From assembly GCA_026415495.1 (NCBI GenBank), contig JAOAGZ010000001.1, positions 52,550-101,279 of the forward strand: 48,730 bases of DNA, written 5' to 3'. The notes below the pieces were generated by a model. That model made no database searches, was not told the DNA's origin, and was given only the letters and a program-made list of their open reading frames with translations. Below are positions 29,961-37,700 of the stretch, in pieces (within the stretch, counting starts at the first letter, position 1; every line of letters starts with the position of its first letter). This stretch comes from Eximiradius proteiniborus. Its GTDB lineage: Bacteria; Bacteroidota; Ignavibacteria; Kapaibacteriales; UBA2268. The translations under genes were made by a program, and so were the position numbers.

Positions 29961-32024
29961 TTTTTGCACATCAATTATCATTACGGGCTTGTTGTTGTAA
30001 ACTGATGATGCAGCAATAAATGGAGTATCACTGAGAAGTTTGTTCGTCGGCGAAGGCACAAGTTCCGCTTCCCCGATAAATTTATCGAAAATCAAGGCGA
30101 AATTGCAATTAACGTCGTTTACCAATAGAACAGGTTTATTCTTTGCAATATATTCGGCTTCAATATTTAAGACTTTTCGAATGTCTATAAAACTGGTATT
30201 TGGGTACTGTTTGTGAAAAGTCTTTTCGTCTATAAGAGCCTCGCAATTGAGAATCTGGACTGCATAGAGATTGCCAGCAACATCAAAAACGAGAGATTTC
30301 AGCAAAACATAATTCATATTGAATGAAATAATAAGTTTGGTGCCGAAATTTGGTTCAGAACTAATATCAATTCTGCCGTTGTTGTTGCTAATCAAATTAA
30401 TAAGCCCTTCTAAGCGACCTGCAACAGCTGTAGCGTCTTCTCCTTTGCCATCATCTACTATTTCAATAAGGAGTTTACCGCTTAAAGTGCGGGCAGAAAG
30501 AGAAATTTCAGCCATTTCCGGCTTTTCTTTTCGCAGATTGGACGGTTCGATATTGTTCATAATAATATCGCGAAGCAATTGCGGGAGCAGAATTTCAAGC
30601 AAAGTATGCAATTCAGAACCAATTCGAACAAAGCGACCTGCAATTTTAAGGCTTACTTTTTTGTTTGAATAATTTGCCAAATCATTTGCAAGTTCATTGT
30701 AGCCGCGAACTATATCGCCAAAAGCAACTGAACGGAAATTGTAAAGACCGTTGTAAATAGTATTAATTCTGTTTTTTATGTTTTGCAGATATTCATCAGC
30801 AGAAGAAGAGAAAAGATCCAATTGAGAAATAATATCATCAAGTTTTTTTGCGTTGTTTATTGCAATTTCAGTAAGCGTTTCGGTATTTGTGATATTATAC
30901 AAGATGCTATTATTATCGAGTTGTATTTGTCGGATAAGCGATTTCAAAGATTTCAGATTTCCGATAGAATTAGCCATTGGAACAAGGTTGGAAATAATAT
31001 TAACAGTAGCATCGAGCAATCTGTTATACTTAGAATAATCATTGAATTGAGAAGATTTGTAGCCAAAATAATAGAGTTTATCGTCCGCAGCAATATCAGC
31101 TGTATCACTACCAGAGCTGACAATCGGAAGAATTTCGTCGCTTGATAATTTAGCCGAAGGCGTTGGTTGCATTTGTTCCTGGTCGGTCAGGAATGAACGG
31201 AGAAAATCAGAATAGGTGTCGATATAATCGCTATAGTCTTTGATTTTGTCGATGATTGCGATGGCACTTGTAGCGGCAATTTCTTTGAATAATCGATTAC
31301 AGCTCAATAATAAATCCATCTGGTATGGATTAATCGGAAGATTGTGGTCGGCAAGAAAACGAATGAAGTCGCTCAATGCATCAGCAAGATCGAATGCTTT
31401 GGAAACTCCGGCACTTATTGCCGCGCCTTTGATTGTATTCAATGCCTGCGAAATTGGAACCACATCTATTGTTTCTTTTTGCGTTTCAGACTGTTCCAAC
31501 ACGTGTTCGATTGTGCCTACAGAACGAACAATTGCATATTTGAATTTTTCAAGCAATATTCCTTTGCTTTGCTGTTCGTCGGAAGATGTTTCGGATTTGG
31601 CTCTGGCTGGCTGCATCTTTTTAATTCTATGAGGTGCAGCAATCGATTGCAATTCGCTCGTAATTTCATTGATAATTGCAAATTCGGAATTCAGCAATTC
31701 GAGAATTTCAAAAGAGGAAAACTGAATGATTGAATAATAGAAATCATTAGCACGCAAGACAATATCAATATCGTTCGGGAGTAAGTCTAATCGTTTTTCT
31801 TTTGCAAGAGAAACTATTTTGAGCATTGCATCAGCAATAAGAACAGCATTGTCAACTGACAATTTCTTTACCGACAGTCTGATTTGATTAATAGAATTAG
31901 CCGCATTTGCCAAAAGTTCCGATATCCGATATTTTTCGTAATCAAGCAAACAGGTTTCGATAATGTCGCAATGGCGGCGGCACGCTTCCCTGAAATATTC
32001 AATATGTTGCTCAATATTACTCAA
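29925..32024 (-). CDS. CheA-like protein with two His-less Hpt domains and eroded ATPase
   Basis: 699 residues. Domain order follows CheA. There is an Hpt-like bundle at about 1-125, a second at about 155-255, a dimerisation-like helical region at about 330-430, an HATPase at about 430-570, and a CheW-like P5 domain at about 570-697. In both Hpt domains the phospho-His is Asn: AANSINQ (Asn43) where AAHSIKG is expected, and ALNTIKGAA (Asn196) where AHTIKG is expected. The ATPase keeps G1 (VDDGKG). The N-box reads LLRDIIMNNIE (Asp486 for Asn), and the G2 box is GRLEGLINLI rather than GRGVGLDVV. Autophosphorylation by the usual route looks impossible; a scaffold or ATP-sensor role is inferred. 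It overlaps the CheW-like gene by 8 bases. Confidence 0.85.
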   Translation of the reverse strand: MSNIEQHIEYFREACRRHCDIIETCLLDYEKYRISELLANAANSINQIRLSVKKLSVDNAVLIADAMLKIVSLAKEKRLDLLPNDIDIVLRANDFYYSIIQFSSFEILELLNSEFAIINEITSELQSIAAPHRIKKMQPARAKSETSSDEQQSKGILLEKFKYAIVRSVGTIEHVLEQSETQKETIDVVPISQALNTIKGAAISAGVSKAFDLADALSDFIRFLADHNLPINPYQMDLLLSCNRLFKEIAATSAIAIIDKIKDYSDYIDTYSDFLRSFLTDQEQMQPTPSAKLSSDEILPIVSSGSDTADIAADDKLYYFGYKSSQFNDYSKYNRLLDATVNIISNLVPMANSIGNLKSLKSLIRQIQLDNNSILYNITNTETLTEIAINNAKKLDDIISQLDLFSSSADEYLQNIKNRINTIYNGLYNFRSVAFGDIVRGYNELANDLANYSNKKVSLKIAGRFVRIGSELHTLLEILLPQLLRDIIMNNIEPSNLRKEKPEMAEISLSARTLSGKLLIEIVDDGKGEDATAVAGRLEGLINLISNNNGRIDISSEPNFGTKLIISFNMNYVLLKSLVFDVAGNLYAVQILNCEALIDEKTFHKQYPNTSFIDIRKVLNIEAEYIAKNKPVLLVNDVNCNFALIFDKFIGEAELVPSPTNKLLSDTPFIAASSVYNNKPVMIIDVQKLLNMLINQNDN

Positions 32025-32535
32025 ATTCGAGTTCTTTAATTAATTCAAATATCATTTCAGAATTTAAAAAATAATAATCTCTTTGCTGAATGTTAATCTT
32101 GCCATACAAAGAACTATCTATTGCTGAAAACGTGTTGTGAGCAAACGGAAAACGCACAAAATCAACTTCTATACCAAACCGAAAAGTCCCGTTGTTGAAA
32201 ATAATAGTGCAAAACGTCTCGGAGTTTGCTTGAAAATCGCCCAATTGCTTTAGGTCAACTATCGGCAAGATAGTTCCTTCGTAAGCAATAAGTCCGGAAA
32301 TCCATTTGGGGAAATTTTGGTTAGTGTACTTTTCTCTGTTCGGAATTACGATTTCAATAAACTTGCTATTAGCAACAAAGTTAATGTTTCCTATTTTGAA
32401 AGGAAGTAAAGTTATTTTTTTGTTTAAATTAGTTAGAGGCGATTCTTCGAAATATTGATTTGTAGATAGTTCAGATTTGAAAAAATCATTATCAGTAAAT
32501 CTTCTTTTATAATATTTAATTTTACGGACTGCCAT
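32017..32535 (-). CDS. CheW-like adaptor protein
   Basis: 172 residues. The first ~40 are a basic, polar extension, then one CheW domain: LLPFKIGNINFVANSKFIEIV, a central WISGLIAYEGTILPIVDL, and a final FLNSEMIF. The central motif aligns with the classical GVINLRGEIVPVVDL, but the conserved Arg is Glu86. CheW couples receptors to CheA in cytoplasmic arrays. Its start overlaps the receptor stop by one base and its end overlaps the CheA-like gene by 8 bases, so the three proteins are made together. Confidence 0.85.
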   Translation of the reverse strand: MAVRKIKYYKRRFTDNDFFKSELSTNQYFEESPLTNLNKKITLLPFKIGNINFVANSKFIEIVIPNREKYTNQNFPKWISGLIAYEGTILPIVDLKQLGDFQANSETFCTIIFNNGTFRFGIEVDFVRFPFAHNTFSAIDSSLYGKINIQQRDYYFLNSEMIFELIKELEFE

Positions 32536-34523
32536 TATATTTTCTCAGAAATATCATTCAAATCTTCAATAATACCATCAAGTTTTGCAAAATCGCTTTT
32601 TGCGTTCTCAGTATTTTTGAGAATATTACGAAAATCATCGACCACAGAATCAAACTTAGTCGAAATAGAAGCAAGACGTTCGTTGAATTTGGAGTATTCA
32701 AGAAGCATTTTGGCAATATCAGATTGGGTTGGAGTATTTTCCAGAACAATTTCAATAGTTTCAAGGTCGTTGCTGCAAGCATAAATTGCGTTGCGCGCTT
32801 CGGTAGCAAGATAGTAAAGCTGGTCCTGCGAATTAAGAAGATTTTCGGAAATTTTCTTAATTTCGTTCGATAATAATTCCATTTTGCTTGAGCTTAACTT
32901 TTCAGCAAAAATGGAAGAATTAACAGCAATAAGGTAAGTATGGTCTGATATTTTTTTCAGATTGTTTAATTCTGCAAATAATTTATCAAGTTTGTCGGTA
33001 AGTAGTTTTGCTTTGGTCTGAATAGTTATTGCTTTTTGTTTGACTTTTTCTTTTGCCGAATTATTGTCGAATTTAGAAGATATTTCGGCTGGAGTTTCCC
33101 ATCGTGCAAGTTCGTTGGCTGTGGTAGCAAGTTGAGTGATTTTAACAGTCAGGCTGGTAATATGTTCAATAGAAGCATCGAAGGCAAGCTCGGCATTTGT
33201 CTTCAGTTGCCCGATTTTATCGGCAACGTCAAGCAAACGATTAATTTTAATTTCAATAAAATCCTGCAAATCAGATTTATCCTGTTGCAAATCGTAAATA
33301 GTTTTATTTATTCTGTTTAGCGATTTAACAAACTCATCGTTAGCAATTTCGCCTTTGAACGATTTTTCGATAATCTCGTTTTCAAATTCACGGCTTTTGC
33401 CCAAAGCAACGTAGTTAAGAAATTTGAGTAAGTGCTCTTCTTTCTCGTGCAATTTGTGAGCAAAATAGTCCGAAGCACGTACAGAATAAAAAACAAGCAC
33501 TACCATTACAAGAATTGCAACAGCGAGAACCAATTTTAACCCATTTGCCCGCAAACCGGATGGCATAATTTTGGACTGTTGCGGGAACTCAGACAAAATC
33601 AGCAAATTCAATTTGCCTGAACATACGGCAGAGCGTCCCCAGTCATAGCTGCAAGTCTGAAAATCAATGCCTGTAAGTCGCAAACTATCAGCCCAAGCTA
33701 ATGTGCTTTTGCGAGGCGAAGCCCCAAACGACAGAAGAACATTTTTTGTGAATGCATCATAATAAGTGATATTGTAATTTAGCTTAGAAATGTTGAAATC
33801 GATAAAGCCTGAAAGTTTGTTGAGAATGCCCATCATACCGAGAATTTTGCCCTGTCGGTTGATTAGCCGGCGGAATGTAACGGAATAAATATTATCGTTA
33901 ATATTTTGCAAGATAGTGAAACTCTGACCTTTGAATATTTTTTCAATGAGCAGAGCAGCTGAACGATTTTTTTCCGGACTAATCAAATTAAGATTGAAAT
34001 TTTCAGGGAGATTGTAGAAAGTGTGGTTTACAAGATACATATCGCCGGCTTCGCTAATTCGTTGAAATATAAGAAAATCGTTGCCAGAAACAGATTTTAA
34101 AGATTGAAGGAAAGGGTGTATTCTGTTTTTTTCGTTACTGCTAAGATTAATATTGCCAAAGTACAGAGATGGAATGCTTTCGTAATACATTTTATCAAAT
34201 GGGATATCCGGAAAAAGTCGCCATCCAGAGCCCAATTTTAAATTTTCGTCAATTGCATAAGCAGTTTTTTCGAAATTGACAGAAACATTTTGCTCTATAT
34301 ATTTGCAAAGCAATTCGGCTGTTTTGTCAATTTGTTGCGAAACTTTGGTCTGGTCGGAACTTTGGTTGTCCGGCAAATTGCTCGAAAGAGCATAAATCCC
34401 GATTGCAACAATAATTCCGAAAAGAAAGACGCCCCAAAAATTTGCTTTGAGAAGCGTTCGCATAAAGTATTTTTTTTCGTCGAAATTCAATTTAATTTCG
34501 CTCCGTATTTTATCAACAAACAA
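32535..34523 (-). CDS. Cache-domain receptor with diverged MCP-type signalling hairpin
   Basis: 662 residues from a TTG at 34523; ATG at 34463 (Met21) is an alternative. Membrane helices are at about 29-48 and 328-349, with a ~280-residue periplasmic sensor between them. Its core (NDFLIFQRIS, then GKILGMMGIL) resembles sCache_3-type folds. No HAMP is obvious. The cytoplasmic part is coiled coil with a central motif at 522-560, ISDHTYLIAVNSSIFAEKL, that aligns with the MCP tip (IADQTNLLALNAAIEAARA). The tip Glu is Phe539 and the GExGRGF turn is missing. No clear methylation-site heptads are seen. First gene of the three-gene operon. Confidence 0.75.
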   Translation of the reverse strand: MFVDKIRSEIKLNFDEKKYFMRTLLKANFWGVFLFGIIVAIGIYALSSNLPDNQSSDQTKVSQQIDKTAELLCKYIEQNVSVNFEKTAYAIDENLKLGSGWRLFPDIPFDKMYYESIPSLYFGNINLSSNEKNRIHPFLQSLKSVSGNDFLIFQRISEAGDMYLVNHTFYNLPENFNLNLISPEKNRSAALLIEKIFKGQSFTILQNINDNIYSVTFRRLINRQGKILGMMGILNKLSGFIDFNISKLNYNITYYDAFTKNVLLSFGASPRKSTLAWADSLRLTGIDFQTCSYDWGRSAVCSGKLNLLILSEFPQQSKIMPSGLRANGLKLVLAVAILVMVVLVFYSVRASDYFAHKLHEKEEHLLKFLNYVALGKSREFENEIIEKSFKGEIANDEFVKSLNRINKTIYDLQQDKSDLQDFIEIKINRLLDVADKIGQLKTNAELAFDASIEHITSLTVKITQLATTANELARWETPAEISSKFDNNSAKEKVKQKAITIQTKAKLLTDKLDKLFAELNNLKKISDHTYLIAVNSSIFAEKLSSSKMELLSNEIKKISENLLNSQDQLYYLATEARNAIYACSNDLETIEIVLENTPTQSDIAKMLLEYSKFNERLASISTKFDSVVDDFRNILKNTENAKSDFAKLDGIIEDLNDISEKI

Positions 34524-34679
34524 TTAATCAAATATCTTGCCAAAAATCACAATCGAATAACCCGCTGTTTTTCAACGACTTATGATTTTACATTTTTTGT
34601 ATTATTTAGAAACAATTAAAGGTAAATTATAATGATTTATTTTTAATTTTGTAAAAGAGGAATATCAAAATGGTGTTCG
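34524..34679. promoter_or_regulatory. Divergent promoter region between the chemosensory operon and the activase gene
   Basis: 156 AT-rich bases separate the two divergent transcripts, so promoters for both must lie here. I cannot fix a -10/-35 pair by eye. AAAGAGG at 34654-34660 is the only clear ribosome-site-like sequence on the plus strand. Confidence 0.4.
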
Positions 34680-34723
34680 ATGCAATTAGCAGCAGGGATT
34701 TGCATAGGTGCTTCAAGTGTTAA
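34670..34723 (+). other. Possible short upstream ORF overlapping the activase start
   Basis: ATG at 34670 is optimally spaced (9 bases) behind AGAGG and opens a 17-codon frame (MVFDAISSRDLHRCFKC) ending TAA at 34721-34723. It overlaps the activase start at 34680 in another frame. That real start is 19 bases from the same Shine-Dalgarno, so ribosomes may load on the short frame first. It could be a leader peptide or chance. Confidence 0.3.
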
Positions 34724-37700
34724 ATTAGCAATTATCAACCGAACAAGCTCGGATGGTTTTGCTCTTCGAAATTGGGAAGTGCAATCGCATAATGGTACTC
34801 CGCAGGAAATAATTAAAGAGTTTTACAATAAGTATAATTTACACAAAATTCCGGTTACCTTTACTGGAAGAAAGTTCAGGTCAATTATCAAAGCAACAAA
34901 TATATCAGAACCCGAAGCAACAGAAATAGCTTATAGTAAATTATTCAGTGCAGGCAGATTTGATGCAATTGCTTCGCTCGGAAGCGAAACTTTCCTTGTT
35001 TACACTCTCGACCGTTACGGTAAAATCTCGGGTGTCATTACGAAAAATCAGTGTGCTTCCGGAACGGGCGAATTTTTCCTGCAACAAATAAAACGAATGA
35101 ACCTTTCGCTCGACGAAATTAATAATGTAACGAAAGATGCCAAACCTTTCAGAGTATCGGGACGTTGTTCAGTCTTTTGCAAGTCTGATTGCACTCACGC
35201 ACTCAACAAAGGTGTGCCAAAAGCAGAGGTTGCTGCAGGTCTTTCGCAAATGATAGCAGAAAAAGCTCAGGAATTGTTCGAAAAGCAAAAAATTGAGCGA
35301 GTGTTGTTGCTGGGTGGAGTTACGCGCAATAGTGCTGTAATGAAATTTTTGCAAGCTAAATATCCAAATGCAGAAGTATCAGAGTATTCAGAAATATTCG
35401 AAGCCTTTGGTGCTGCCCTATACGCTCCCGAGAACGAAATCGAACCAATTGCTGATTGCGAACAAATTTTCAGGCACAAAGAAAGTTCGTTTGCGTTTCT
35501 GCCACCACTCGAAAAGTATGCAGATAAAGTTCAATTCGAGCAAATTGCTGTTCGCAAAGCAAAAGATGGCGAGCGTTGTATCATAGGGCTGGATGTAGGC
35601 TCGACAACTACAAAAGCAGTAGCAATAAGTATCGAAACTAAGGAAATCCTTGCAAAATCTTATCTTTATACGTACGGCAATCCAATTGAAGCTTCCAAGA
35701 ATTGCTACCGCGAGCTTCGGCAGCAATTGCCTGATAGAATTGAAATTATTGGGATTGGAACAACAGGTTCGGGACGTCATATTGCCGCTTTGCATGCCGA
35801 AACTGAGGCAGTAATCAACGAAATTACAGCACACTCTACAGCCGCTGTGCATTTCAACAAAGATGTGGACACAATATTCGAAATTGGCGGTCAAGATGCA
35901 AAATACACTTACATCGTCAATCGTGTGCCTGCAGACTATGCTATGAACGAAGCATGTTCGGCTGGCACCGGGTCGTTTCTGGAAGAAGCTGCAAACGAGA
36001 GTTTAAAAGTAGCTCTGCACGAGATAGAGCAGCTTGCGATGAATGCAGACAACCCACCAAATTTTAGCGACCAATGCGCCGCCTTTATCGGTTCGGACAT
36101 CAAAACGGCTCAACAAGAGGGAATTTCGCGCGAGAATATTGTAGCAGGACTTGTATATTCCGTTTGTATGAATTACGCAAATCGTGTAAAAGGAAATCGC
36201 CCGGTAGGAAACAAGATTTTTATGCAAGGCGGGGTTTGCTATAATCGCGCCGTTCCGATTGCTATGGCAGCAATCACAGGCAAAGAAATTATTGTTCCAC
36301 CGGAACCCGGTCTGATGGGAGCTTACGGAGTTGCTCTCGACGTCCTGAATAAAATAAATCTTGGTATTTACTCAGAAAAAAAATTCGATCTCGACGTTCT
36401 TATCAATCGTGAAGTAATCTACAAAAAGCCATTTATTTGCCGTGGTGGCAAAGAAAAATGCGATCTTAAATGCACAATAAACCTGATACAAATCGAGGAT
36501 CGCACCTATCCATTTGGTGGTGCTTGCGATAAATATTACTCAATCAACCTTAAACGCGATGCAAACATTAGCAGATACGATTATGTTTCTTTGCGAAATC
36601 ATTTGTTTTTTGAAAAGTATGCGCCAGAAAGCGATTTTCCTTCGGATGCAAAAACAATCGGAATTAACAACTCGTTTCTGACGCATTCGCTCTATCCGCT
36701 GTTTTACAACTTTTTCACTCAGTTAGGCTTTCGGGTTGTAATTCCGGAAAATCCAGACAAAAAAGGGTTCGAGCGGGAAATTTCATCGTTTTGTTTTCCT
36801 GCACAGCTTTCGCTTGGTTTGATGGAAGAATTGTTAAATCTCAAGCCCGACTATGTATTTCTTCCGGCTGTTTTCGAAATAAATGCTGGAGACCGGGAGC
36901 CGCAGAGACTTGATTTTAATTGCACCTGTGTATTTGTAAGTGGCGAGGCGTTTTATTTACGACAGGCTTTCAAAGATAGATTGCAAAATATTCCACTTCT
37001 GACAGAAAATTTCAATTTTGCTAACGGATTTGAGCGAGAATTCGATAAATTTTATAATATTGCTGTAAAAATTGGGGTTTCGGGCAAGGAAAAAGTTCGT
37101 TCAGCTCTCGAATACGCAATAGAAATGCAGCACCGCTGTCAGCAGGAAGCGTTTGAACTCGGTCGCAAAGCACTAAAAGAAATAGGGCAATCACCCGACA
37201 AATTCGGAGTGGTGCTTGTAGGTCGGCATTATAATTCATTCCCGGATTTTGCAAATAAAGGAATACCACAGAAATATGCTTCGCGTGGAATTTACGTATT
37301 GCCGTTCGATTTGTTTGACTGCTCCGAAGAAACAATCGACGACAATATGTTCTGGGAAGCAGGCAAAAGAATACTTCGGATTGGTAAGTTTATAAAAAAG
37401 CACAGGCAATTATTTGCAACTTATATTACTAATTTTTCCTGTGGTCCCGATTCGATGATTATCAGTTCGTTTCGGAACATAATGAAGGACAAGCCATCGC
37501 TAACACTCGAATTAGACAGCCATTCAGCCGACGCCGGTATAAACACACGTATTGATGCTTCGATTGATATTATCAACAACTATTTGAGAATAAATAAAAG
37601 TTCACAGCCCGAGCAAGTAAATTTAGCGCGAATTGAATTTGCCGAACCAGTTGCACGTTTTGTCAGGTCTTCGGGTGAAACAGTGCCGCTGAACGACCCA

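Noticed and set aside
30319-31733. Several 60-130 codon plus-strand frames
   Set aside because: All are antisense shadows of the CheA-like gene; no independent signal.
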